From positions 1 to 6,262 of the forward strand of contig CAIQHW010000241.1 of NCBI GenBank assembly GCA_903871715.1: a DNA stretch of 6,262 nt, written 5' to 3'. The notes beneath the pieces were generated by a model, which did no database searches, had not been told where the DNA came from, and was given only the letters and a program-made list of their open reading frames with translations. Origin of the DNA: an uncultured bacterium (GTDB taxonomy: Bacteria > Bacteroidota > Bacteroidia > Chitinophagales > CAIODY01). The position numbers were made by a program, and so were the translations under genes. This document shows, piece after piece, positions 1-6,262 of the stretch (positions are counted from its first letter, which is position 1; each line of letters starts with the position of its first letter).

Positions 1-405
1 CTGCAATCCAATTCCAATCAATGGTATAAGACATTTCGATTTTTTTTTCAAAATCCTAAAATTTCTATCAATATAAAATTGCAAGGAAAAATTTGTTGAA
101 GAAAAGCCCGACAAAATTTTTTGATTAGCTGAATCATAGTGTTCAATACTAATTTCAGAATTGTTATTCAATGAAAACTGATTGATGCCAAATTCCCAAG
201 ATTTCAAATTTGAATCTGTTTTACAAAATGCAATAGAGAAATTTTGAACTCCAACTTTATTCGAAGAATAAGAATTAATAGGATATTCAATGTAAGTTGA
301 ATTATTGTTTATTAATGCAAATAACTTGATGCTGTTTTCACTTTGACAAAACGCTTGATTAATTATTAATAAGCCAATGACGAAAATCTTGATTGTAATT
401 TTCAT
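1..405 (-). CDS. Exported protein, possible outer-membrane beta-barrel (5' part, runs off left edge)
   Basis: An uninterrupted frame of 135 codons runs from ATG at 405 to the window edge with no stop, so the C-terminus is missing. The product begins MKITIKIFVIGLLIINQAFC and then Q: a short basic n-region, a hydrophobic core of about 10 residues and a likely signal peptidase I site after Cys20. The residues before Cys20 (Q-A-F) do not form a lipobox, so a lipoprotein is unlikely. The rest alternates polar and hydrophobic residues, and the last visible part (about residues 108-135) has a strand, a lysine-rich turn and a glycine-rich strand. This pattern is common in Bacteroidota outer-membrane barrels, but no family is identified. 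The frame also stays open to an upstream ATG at 450, which has AGGAG at 455-459 in front of it. That start would add 15 mostly polar residues before the signal peptide. I chose 405 for the compact signal peptide. The gene is real with fair certainty; its function is inferred. Confidence 0.75.
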   Translation of the reverse strand, partial: MKITIKIFVIGLLIINQAFCQSENSIKLFALINNNSTYIEYPINSYSSNKVGVQNFSIAFCKTDSNLKSWEFGINQFSLNNNSEISIEHYDSANQKILSGFSSTNFSLQFYIDRNFRILKKKSKCLIPLIGIGLQ

Positions 406-450
406 GAAACAATTTTTCTTATCAACGAAGTTAACATGAAATTGTTTCAT
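404..450. repeat. 12-bp perfect inverted repeat in the leader of the 1-405 gene
   Basis: The 12-mer at 404-415 (atgaaacaattt) is the exact reverse complement of 439-450 (aaattgtttcat), with 23 bases between. In the minus-strand transcript this could form an AT-rich hairpin. One arm would contain the first two bases of the ATG at 405 and the other would contain the alternative ATG at 450. The right arm also lies in a smaller palindrome, 436-450, with ATGAAA and TTTCAT around TTG. It could be an RNA hairpin limiting translation, a protein-binding site, or chance in AT-rich DNA. The sequence alone does not decide. Confidence 0.5.
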
Positions 451-513
451 CAATCTCCTAACCTTGACCAAATCATCTCACAACTCAACAATCTCATTCA
501 AAACAATTTTTGA
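436..513 (+). CDS. Possible 25-aa small protein or remnant of a larger gene (uncertain)
   Basis: A plus-strand frame from ATG at 436 to TGA at 511-513 would encode a 25-residue peptide, MKLFHQSPN followed by LDQIISQLNNLIQNNF. Leu10, Ile13/Ile14, Leu17 and Leu20/Ile21 follow a 3-4 spacing, as in an amphipathic or coiled-coil helix. The stop is followed 6 bases later by a hairpin that could terminate transcription in this direction as well. Against it: no Shine-Dalgarno sequence is visible, it is very short, and it lies in the leader of the opposite-strand gene. The frame is open upstream to about 373, so it could be the tail of a decayed gene. It is listed as a candidate only and no function is assigned. 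Confidence 0.2.
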   Translation: MKLFHQSPNLDQIISQLNNLIQNNF

Positions 514-516
514 AAT

Positions 517-550
517 AAAAAAAGTCGGCTGTGTTTGCAACCGACTTTTC
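517..550 (-). terminator. Rho-independent terminator of the 594-5819 gene
   Basis: Arms AAAAGTCGG (520-528) and CCGACTTTT (541-549) pair perfectly over 9 bp around a 12-base loop, within which a few more pairs are possible. Read on the minus strand, the stem runs into seven consecutive T (complement of 517-523) and then ATTT, a typical intrinsic terminator. It lies 44 bp past the stop codon at 594. The plus-strand side also carries T-rich sequence after the stem (546-555, with one interrupting C), so it may work in both directions. Confidence 0.85.
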
Positions 551-593
551 TTTTTGATAATGTTGGAAAGATTATCCCAAACTAATGGGTATT

Positions 594-3500
594 TTATCTC
601 AACAAAGTTACATCTCCTTTAAGTTGCAGCAATTTACCACCGCCACATTCGGCAGTAATATTGAAGATGTAAGTATCAATTTGTTGTAATTCGCCTAAAT
701 ATCTACCATCCCAACCTTTGCTGTTTTTATCATTGGTTGAAAAAATTAATTGTCCCCAACGATTGTAAATTTCCATGTGCACCAATTTGTAATAATCATC
801 TGGATTGATGATCATAAAATAATCATCTTCGCCATCTCCATTGGGTGTAAATGCGTTGGGTAAAATTAATGGCTTGCAATCTTTTACATGAATTATCACC
901 GTGTCATTATCTGTGCAACCAAGCGTAGAGTTAAAGTAGGTTAATACATATGCTGTGGTCGCATTGGGGGTGGCAATTGGTGTCATGGAATGGGCATCAT
1001 TTAAAGTATTGTAGGGTGTCCATAAATAGGCATCTCCACCTGCACTGTTGCTCCCATCTAAATAAGCCGAGTTGCCTAAAAATATGGTTTGGTCAATGCC
1101 TGCATGGGCTTCGGGCGATGGATGCACCGTTACTTGAGTAGTGGTGCCGCCTTTACAATTGTTATAATCTACTACATCTACACTTATCAATTCATCCTTG
1201 TTTATGCTCAATGTATCGTTATGTGTTATATTCCCATAACCATCTTTCCATGTATAAAATTTATAAGGTACTGATGTCGTCAATACTGCAATTTGGTTAG
1301 CACAAATATCTTTAGGTCCTGATACTATGGGCTGTGGCAAAGGATTTACAAACACCGTATCCGAATACGGCGCACTTTTACAGCTATTCTGTGTAACTGT
1401 TACAGTGGCTAAATTGCCAGCAACTATTTCGGTTGAATTGTTAAAGGTGGTTTGTACTATATCGGATCCAGTGGCACTTGGTGGATTACCATTTACAAAT
1501 GTCCATGTTAAGGTATGTCCATTTGAAATAGTAACTGGGTCTAATTTTCCATTAAATGTAAAAGTAACTACATTGCCTGAACAAGATGGGTTGGGTGTGG
1601 CTATAAATCTTGCACTGGGTATCGGACGAACGGTTAACTGTGTAGAATCTATATTGGAAACACAACCATTTTCTATGATTTGCAAATATTCAGTTACCAC
1701 TGTCGATGAATCTACATTTAAATTGAAGGTTAATGTATTCGGACCTCTCCCTGTAATCACTGCTGGGGTAGATTGTATAGGCTTGCTTGTCCAAATATAA
1801 TTGGCTTTTGATGAATCTTCGGTGATACTCCCTGTTGAACTGACCACAATATTATAGCCCGAACAAAATACATTTTCATTGGCACTAATTTGCGGTGTAG
1901 GAATAATATGCACTGTATCTATTTTGATGATGGTGGGTGAGGTGCATCCATTTTGTGTTACACTTAATGAAATGTGCTTGATAATTGGGGTTGAACCTAT
2001 ATTTAACCATGAAACAGTATAGGATGAATCGCCCGAACCAGAAACTGATGAATATGGATTATCAAAATTCCAAGTGTAAGTAACTGGTTTGCCATTAGCG
2101 TTTGTAATACTTTTCGAAGTAATCAATATAGCTTCTTTGCTGCAATTAGCTGTTTTACTCATTACAAAATCTGCTACTAATGCTTTAAAAGTGTCTATTA
2201 CAATAGTATCCACTTTTGCACAACCTAAAGCTGTTCTAATAATGGAAATAATAGTATCTGCTGTGTTCACTGTTACCACTGGAAACTGACAAGTGTCGCA
2301 ATCTATTGGATTGCCATGCATGCTTTGCCAATGCCATTTTACAATCGTATTGCCTGAACCAACTGAATTGCAAAATAAGGTGTCTAATGCTCCTTTGCAT
2401 ACCGTATCGTGTGGAGTGTGGACGGAGGAAAAAGTAGCTAACGCATGAATAGTAACTGAATCTTTTATTACGCAAGGGGTTGTACCTAATAAGGAAACAT
2501 AAAATTTAGTAGTGGATAATGGAGCAACAATAGGATGTGCTGAATATGGTGAACTCAAGAAAGGATTTGGTTTTGCAGGTAAAGCCGTCCATTCATAAAA
2601 ATAACCAGTAGTGCCAGTAGTATCAATGGAACAAAATTGAAACTTCATATTGGGTAATAGATTACTAACAGAACCTGTTAAAATATTACAGCCTAGTGGC
2701 AGAGCTGCACCACTACTTGCATATAAAACACAATTATTGGGTGAGGTTGTTTTTTGTACTACATCCATACCAGAAAAAGCTTGACCAGTGAAACACATCT
2801 GCACTAATAAATCACTCACACCATCCCAATTATAAGAGTTGGTTAAATTAATCATATTCCAACCAACAGTTGTTGTGTAAGGAGCACTATAAACACTGAT
2901 AAGATTAGAAGTTGGAAAAGTATTGGAAGCTGCAGTCCAGTAAGGTGTAGAAGTTGGAATACAACCCAAACTTACTGTAAAACCAGGATATGGCACTGCC
3001 AAACTTCCTTTAGAAGTTACATCTAATCCTAGAGCAGTTATTGTTTGTGGTCCTTTGCCCATAGCAGCTTTTAAAGCTGCTGCTGAATAACGCATGATTA
3101 CTTTTTGATTCTGATTGCTGTAATCAAATGGTGAGTAAGTTGCCGATACATTAGTCCCACTTCCAATTTGAACCAAACCTGGTGTTAAACTTCCACAACC
3201 ACCAGTTGTATTAATAGCACAAGGAAAAGGCACTAACGGATAAGGTCCAAAGGATTGAGCATGCAATGTATCTGCTTTGCCAGGGCAAATTGTTCTATCT
3301 AAACCTGCATCAATAGAATCTACTGTAAGTTGAGTTACTTTAAATGATTGTACATTGGTACAGCCATTATCTGAAGCGGATGCAATGTAGGTTGTTGTCA
3401 CATAAGGCGATACATTTAAAGTTAACGCTGAAGATGTAAAAGGTGGATTGGATACCGGAATTGTTGACCAATTTAAAACTACTGATGGAGCTAAAAATGC

Positions 3501-5819
3501 ATTGCAGCCTTTTAAGGTAATATCAGGTCTATCGGTTGAAGATGTTGGATAGCCGCCGCAAGTAGCTCCTGCACCGTAGCAGGAGTCGCAACCATTAGAA
3601 CCGTCAGAACGAGCATACACACATAAATTTTGTCCAGGATATAATGTAGTCATGGTAGATTTAGCCACTTGGTCGTCACCAGTATAGCAAAATGAACCAG
3701 CATCATAACAAGTTTGTATCAACAGATTGCTAACGCCATCCCAAGCGTAGGGTGCTTGTAGTAAAAAACTGTTAGTGCCTACAAAAGTATTGTAAGCAGT
3801 TGTAGAATAGACAGTTGTTAATGGGGTTTTTAAATCCATTGCAACAGTTCCATTATAAATTGAATTATAAGGTACGCATGCCATTTTAATTGTAAAACCA
3901 GCATATTGACCATTTCCATTGCATCCTGTTTGTGTTCCTTGGCTACTATTCTTTGCTAAAACGTTAAAATCAACTTCATTTATAGTTCCGCCATGAAACC
4001 CCATAGCATTTAACTCACTTGCTAAATAAAGGATTTGCATCTTTTGTTCAGTATAATCACCGCTAAATGGGGTTGGTTCGCAATTGTAAGAATAACACGT
4101 TGCAGTACTACTATTTGTGCCAATCGCATATGTGCTGGGATTTGTGCAAGGAGTTAGGCTTACACCACAGTTTGCTGGGCGGCTACTTAAATTAATCGGA
4201 GCAATATCATGTTCACAAATTGAATCAACACCCGAAAGGAAAATAGGTGGCTCAAATCCCTTGATATAAAGGGTTGTATCTCCTTGTTGAAAACAAACTG
4301 TGTCGCCTGGTGGAGGAACAACAGTTAATTTAATTGTATCATGACCAGTGGTTAATCCTTTTACAGTAATAAATGGAACTGTTGTTGTAAATGAATGAGC
4401 AGTTGAACCTGAATATAATGTCAAACTATTTGAAATAATCCAATTGAATTGATAACCAGCTTTTGGCAAACCAACCCAAGTAATTCTTGAAGTATCGAAT
4501 GGGGCACACATGGTATCTCGAGAAATGGTAAATGAAATTGGATGTTTTTTCCTATCAATTAGTACATTTTGATAAGTGGTATCTGATAAACAACCATTAT
4601 GGGTTCGCATAATTAATGTAACTGTGTAAGAGCCATTAGTTGCATAAGAATGTGTTGGATTTTGTGCTGATGAGGTACTACCATCGCCAAAATCCCAACT
4701 CCAAAGACTTGGGTAATCACCTATAACTGTGGCATATGAAGCATCTGAAAATTGAAGTTGTGTCGAATTGCAATAAGTTTGTGGAAAAATAAATGCTGCT
4801 ACTGGCTTTGAAGGAGGATTAATCACAGCCATAAAAGTATCTCTGCAACCAAACTTTGGAAAAGGGATAACAATCATCGAAAGGGTGTCGGGTTGAGTAA
4901 CTGCTGGAATAACTAATGAATCTTTACTTCGAGCAGCCAAAAATTCGTTAGCTGGTTTCGGTGGAAATTTATGAAACCATTTTGTTGTATCAAATGTTCC
5001 GTGTGATGGTCCAATTAAAGTATCGTGCGAAGGTCCTGTGCCACCAGCATAGCAAGCTGTTTGCAAAATAATGCTTTGGCTGCAACCATTAAAATCAACA
5101 TAACCATAACCAAAATGACCTCCAAGTCCACAATCAACTGCTTCGAATTGAAAGTAAACTGTATTACCATTTTGATTTTTTAAATTAATTGAAGCTGGAG
5201 TCCATCTTTTATAATAGACATCTGAACTTGGTAAAGGTGAAAGATAAACGCTATCAGCAGGTGAAATACTACTATCAGCAACAAATTGAAATTCATTACA
5301 AGCAATTAAAGCATCCGTTGTTGAGTCATGAACACTAATAGTAAACCTAGGTTCTGTACCGCGACTATGGCTAACTGCCTTTTCCAATACAAAAGCGTAA
5401 TAAAAGTGAGCAAAAAAATAATTAAAACTTGTGGGAACATGATAGTAATAACGTACCCTATCTGCTCCATATCCAGATTGGTCATTGCCAACTTTAATAC
5501 TATGAGCATTTCCAGGAATATAGGGGCAAACTTTGGGTAAAATATAGTAGCCAGTTTGAGCTGCATAAGGGTCTAAATCCCAACTTGTGATTCCTGATAT
5601 CCTTGTTATGGTGTCTCTTGCAGGCGGATAAGGCACTGGAGTGGTTGGAGAATAAGTGGTAATGGTTTGTTGATTATATGGTCCTGCAACACAAGTACCT
5701 GTATATACACTCCAATTGGCAAACATAATTGCGGATTCTACATCCAAGTTTGGTGGGCATTGTGCTTTAACAACAACCGAAAAAACAATAAAAAAAACAA
5801 ACAGTAAAATTCGTTTCAT
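594..5819 (-). CDS. Large secreted PKD/Ig-like repeat protein with T9SS type B sorting domain
   Basis: This is a complete 1741-codon gene. Residues 1-19 form a signal peptide (MKRILLFVFFIVFSVVVKA, then Q20). Residues 21-256 are a beta-rich N-terminal domain. Residues 341-424 are a PKD domain with the WDFGDG motif at 375-380. PKD/Ig-like domains follow at about 427-529, 530-832, 833-1128, 1129-1211, 1212-1309 (variant WNFDNP at 1250), 1310-1403, 1404-1497, 1498-1571 and 1572-1651. Residues 1652-1741 are the CHU_C/T9SS type B sorting domain. Most repeats carry an early Cys (often in a CxG context) and a late Cys (often NGC or similar), probably a disulfide. Long cysteine-containing modules lie inside two of the repeats. 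The family is known to be exported by Sec, crossed through T9SS, and released or attached at the surface. Adhesion or matrix building is the likely role, but this is inferred. No catalytic motif is seen. The ATG at 5819 gives a clean signal peptide and has no Shine-Dalgarno sequence. The gene is probably co-transcribed with the upstream cargo gene. Confidence 0.97.
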   Translation of the reverse strand: MKRILLFVFFIVFSVVVKAQCPPNLDVESAIMFANWSVYTGTCVAGPYNQQTITTYSPTTPVPYPPARDTITRISGITSWDLDPYAAQTGYYILPKVCPYIPGNAHSIKVGNDQSGYGADRVRYYYHVPTSFNYFFAHFYYAFVLEKAVSHSRGTEPRFTISVHDSTTDALIACNEFQFVADSSISPADSVYLSPLPSSDVYYKRWTPASINLKNQNGNTVYFQFEAVDCGLGGHFGYGYVDFNGCSQSIILQTACYAGGTGPSHDTLIGPSHGTFDTTKWFHKFPPKPANEFLAARSKDSLVIPAVTQPDTLSMIVIPFPKFGCRDTFMAVINPPSKPVAAFIFPQTYCNSTQLQFSDASYATVIGDYPSLWSWDFGDGSTSSAQNPTHSYATNGSYTVTLIMRTHNGCLSDTTYQNVLIDRKKHPISFTISRDTMCAPFDTSRITWVGLPKAGYQFNWIISNSLTLYSGSTAHSFTTTVPFITVKGLTTGHDTIKLTVVPPPGDTVCFQQGDTTLYIKGFEPPIFLSGVDSICEHDIAPINLSSRPANCGVSLTPCTNPSTYAIGTNSSTATCYSYNCEPTPFSGDYTEQKMQILYLASELNAMGFHGGTINEVDFNVLAKNSSQGTQTGCNGNGQYAGFTIKMACVPYNSIYNGTVAMDLKTPLTTVYSTTAYNTFVGTNSFLLQAPYAWDGVSNLLIQTCYDAGSFCYTGDDQVAKSTMTTLYPGQNLCVYARSDGSNGCDSCYGAGATCGGYPTSSTDRPDITLKGCNAFLAPSVVLNWSTIPVSNPPFTSSALTLNVSPYVTTTYIASASDNGCTNVQSFKVTQLTVDSIDAGLDRTICPGKADTLHAQSFGPYPLVPFPCAINTTGGCGSLTPGLVQIGSGTNVSATYSPFDYSNQNQKVIMRYSAAALKAAMGKGPQTITALGLDVTSKGSLAVPYPGFTVSLGCIPTSTPYWTAASNTFPTSNLISVYSAPYTTTVGWNMINLTNSYNWDGVSDLLVQMCFTGQAFSGMDVVQKTTSPNNCVLYASSGAALPLGCNILTGSVSNLLPNMKFQFCSIDTTGTTGYFYEWTALPAKPNPFLSSPYSAHPIVAPLSTTKFYVSLLGTTPCVIKDSVTIHALATFSSVHTPHDTVCKGALDTLFCNSVGSGNTIVKWHWQSMHGNPIDCDTCQFPVVTVNTADTIISIIRTALGCAKVDTIVIDTFKALVADFVMSKTANCSKEAILITSKSITNANGKPVTYTWNFDNPYSSVSGSGDSSYTVSWLNIGSTPIIKHISLSVTQNGCTSPTIIKIDTVHIIPTPQISANENVFCSGYNIVVSSTGSITEDSSKANYIWTSKPIQSTPAVITGRGPNTLTFNLNVDSSTVVTEYLQIIENGCVSNIDSTQLTVRPIPSARFIATPNPSCSGNVVTFTFNGKLDPVTISNGHTLTWTFVNGNPPSATGSDIVQTTFNNSTEIVAGNLATVTVTQNSCKSAPYSDTVFVNPLPQPIVSGPKDICANQIAVLTTSVPYKFYTWKDGYGNITHNDTLSINKDELISVDVVDYNNCKGGTTTQVTVHPSPEAHAGIDQTIFLGNSAYLDGSNSAGGDAYLWTPYNTLNDAHSMTPIATPNATTAYVLTYFNSTLGCTDNDTVIIHVKDCKPLILPNAFTPNGDGEDDYFMIINPDDYYKLVHMEIYNRWGQLIFSTNDKNSKGWDGRYLGELQQIDTYIFNITAECGGGKLLQLKGDVTLLR
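597..866 (-). other. T9SS type B C-terminal sorting domain of the 1741-aa protein
   Basis: Residues 1652-1741 contain FTPNGDG (1657-1663), YNRWG (1685-1689), GWDG (1702-1705) and the terminal KGDVTLLR. These are the hallmarks of the CHU_C / gliding motility-associated C-terminal domain (TIGR04131 type). In characterised Bacteroidota it directs folded cargo through the outer-membrane T9SS translocon. The protein stops directly after the motif, as expected for an intact signal. Confidence 0.95.
2625..3224 (-). repeat. Inserted beta-rich module B (residues about 866-1065)
   Basis: This is the second of two related modules. Diagnostic stretches shared with module A are an early segment of the QKVIMRYSAAAL type, a strand ending in SLGCIP around Cys953, SVYSAPYTT, then YNWDGVSDLLVQMCF ending at Cys1009, NNCVLYASS around Cys1030, and a final strand with Cys1063. 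The pattern, with tyrosine-rich strands and a WDGxSxLLVQxC motif, recurs in secreted Bacteroidota proteins as I remember them, but I cannot give it a firm family name. It sits between the first strand of an Ig-like domain (Cys845) and the YFYEW strand at 1073-1077. Confidence 0.7.
3495..4172 (-). repeat. Inserted beta-rich module A (residues about 550-775), cysteine-rich
   Basis: This is the first of two related modules. It matches module B through QKMQILYLASEL, KMACVP around Cys648, TVYSTTAYNT, then YAWDGVSNLLIQTCY (Cys704), NLCVYARS (Cys733) and a final strand ITLKGC (Cys772). It carries 13 cysteines against 7 in module B. The extra ones cluster at the start (551, 558, 575, 580) and near the end (744, 747, 754). 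It lies between Cys535 of an Ig-like domain and the VVLNW strand at 780-784, so it appears to be an insertion in that domain. Confidence 0.7.
4548..4799 (-). other. PKD domain with canonical WDFGDG motif
   Basis: Residues 341-424 include WDFGDG (375-380), the NPTHSYATNGSYTVTL segment and a late NGC (Cys410). This is the standard PKD beta-sandwich pattern. It is the only repeat in the protein with an unaltered motif; the later ones are degenerate PKD/Ig-like versions. Confidence 0.9.
5052..5759 (-). other. N-terminal beta-rich domain of the 1741-aa protein
   Basis: Residues 21-256 follow the signal peptide. They show a FANWSVYTGTC opening, an aromatic core strand region YFFAHFYYAFVLE (134-146), TEPRFTISVHD (155-165), and VDCGLGGHFGYGYVDFNGC (228-246). 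The layout resembles jelly-roll or MAM-like ligand-binding domains placed before PKD repeats in Bacteroidota surface proteins. This is a resemblance only; the fold and ligand are not established here. Confidence 0.55.
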
Positions 5820-5846
5820 GGTAAAATAATTTAAATTATCAAATAC
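5820..5846 (-). other. 27-bp intergenic gap with 14-bp AT palindrome, probably within one transcript
   Basis: Between the stop of the upstream cargo gene and ATG 5819 lie 27 bases. They contain the perfect palindrome ATAATTTAAATTAT (5826-5839). There is no GC-rich terminator stem, no Shine-Dalgarno sequence and no match to the Bacteroidota -7 element TAnnTTTG. Co-transcription is the simplest reading. The palindrome is pure A/T, so it may be chance. Confidence 0.45.
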
Positions 5847-6262
5847 TTATCTCAATAGAGTAACATTCCCTTGTTTACTAACCGTTACTCCTTGGTCGCT
5901 AATTGCTTGGATGTAATAAACAAATACACCAAAATCTTGTGGAGTTCCGTTATAGGTTCCATCCCACCCTTTGCTATTGATATCGGAGGTGCTAAATACT
6001 TTTATACCCCAACGATTATAAACCTCAAATTTCAACAATTGAGTAATTTCTTTCTTGTTGGAAAGAAAGAAATATCTATTATTAATATCATTGCCATTAG
6101 GTGAAAATGCAGTAGGCGCAATAATAACCGAACGCCCAGTTATACATACTACTACAGAGTCGGAATTGATACATCCTCTATTGTCAATAATATGTAAAGT
6201 AAATAAGGTTGTATTTAAAGGCATGGCAAAAGTTTGTGGCATAGAATCATGAACTATTGACA
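5847..6262 (-). CDS. T9SS type B cargo protein, C-terminal part (runs off right edge)
   Basis: The frame is open from the right edge to TAA at 5847-5849. An internal Met at 6242 is not the likely start, because the residues before it (SIVHDS) continue an Ig-like repeat. That repeat ends in the usual way, with NTTLFTLHIIDNRGC followed by SDSVVVCI. The sorting domain (about 6125 down to 5850) has FSPNG, YNRWG (the NRWG at 6006-6017), NSKGWDG and the terminal QGNVTLLR. It is closely similar to the sorting domain of the downstream gene: both share FST, NSKGWDG, YNRWG and VTLLR in register, so the two are likely carried by the same secretion machinery. One difference is that the usual GDG after FxPN is replaced by GND. 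The start, signal peptide and most of the protein lie outside the window, so total size is unknown. Confidence 0.93.
   Translation of the reverse strand, partial: SIVHDSMPQTFAMPLNTTLFTLHIIDNRGCINSDSVVVCITGRSVIIAPTAFSPNGNDINNRYFFLSNKKEITQLLKFEVYNRWGIKVFSTSDINSKGWDGTYNGTPQDFGVFVYYIQAISDQGVTVSKQGNVTLLR
5850..6125 (-). other. T9SS type B C-terminal sorting domain of the upstream cargo protein
   Basis: About 92 residues running from IIAPTAFSPNG to the terminal VTLLR. They contain YNRWG, VFST and GWDG at the family's usual spacing. The type is the same as the domain at 597-866. Confidence 0.92.

Noticed and set aside
497..514. Small hairpin TTCAAAA/TTTTGAA just before the terminator
   Set aside because: A 7-bp AT-only stem with a 4-base loop, expected by chance in AT-rich intergenic DNA; the 517-550 hairpin is a far better terminator.
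451..516. Search for a Bacteroidota promoter (TTG and TAnnTTTG) for the 1-405 gene
   Set aside because: No pair with proper sequence and spacing was found in this stretch; the best -7-like match is further down at 426-433 and is imperfect, so no promoter is annotated.
1327..1800. Plus-strand frame of 157 codons inside the large gene
   Set aside because: It lies fully antisense to a convincing repeat-protein gene, lacks a recognisable domain or start signal, and its hydrophobic Val/Thr-rich content is what the complement of Thr/Asn-rich repeats gives.
950..2289. Other plus-strand frames opposite the Ig-like repeats (950-1141, 1089-1274, 2089-2289)
   Set aside because: Short, antisense to the real gene, with no domain and no ribosome binding site.
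2236..2475. Second minus-strand frame overlapping the large gene (also 5306-5566)
   Set aside because: Out-of-frame readings within a continuous, well-supported coding frame; no sign of frameshift in the main frame.
5871..6252. Plus-strand frames opposite the upstream sorting domain
   Set aside because: Antisense to a clear T9SS sorting domain, with no independent support.

Overview
The window looks like AT-rich DNA from a member of the Bacteroidota. The main reason is two adjacent minus-strand genes whose proteins end in the type B C-terminal sorting signal of the type IX secretion system (T9SS, the CHU_C or 'gliding motility-associated C-terminal' domain). The weak or absent Shine-Dalgarno sequences and the PKD/Ig-like repeat architecture fit the same phylum. 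Genus cannot be read from the sequence.

Layout, following minus-strand transcription from right to left: (1) 5847-6262 is the 3' end of a secreted protein gene that runs off the right edge, with part of an Ig-like repeat plus a T9SS sorting domain. (2) After a 27-bp gap, 594-5819 is a complete gene for a 1741-residue secreted repeat protein. It has a signal peptide, an N-terminal beta-rich domain, a PKD domain, a chain of Ig/PKD-like domains and a T9SS sorting domain. Two long cysteine-containing modules appear to sit inside two of the Ig-like domains. (3) 517-550 is a rho-independent terminator 44 bp past that gene's stop. (4) 406-516 is a leader region with a 12-bp inverted repeat and a possible 25-codon plus-strand ORF. 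(5) 1-405 is the 5' part of another minus-strand gene for an exported, possibly outer-membrane beta-barrel protein that runs off the left edge.

The two T9SS cargo genes are probably co-transcribed: same strand, 27-bp gap, no visible terminator or promoter between them. They probably act as large cell-surface or secreted adhesin-like proteins. No catalytic domain is recognisable in either. I see no RNA gene, CRISPR array, insertion sequence or phage element. The most notable structure is the nested-domain arrangement inside the 1741-residue protein, supported by the spacing of its cysteine pairs. I do not see evidence of a new multi-gene system.
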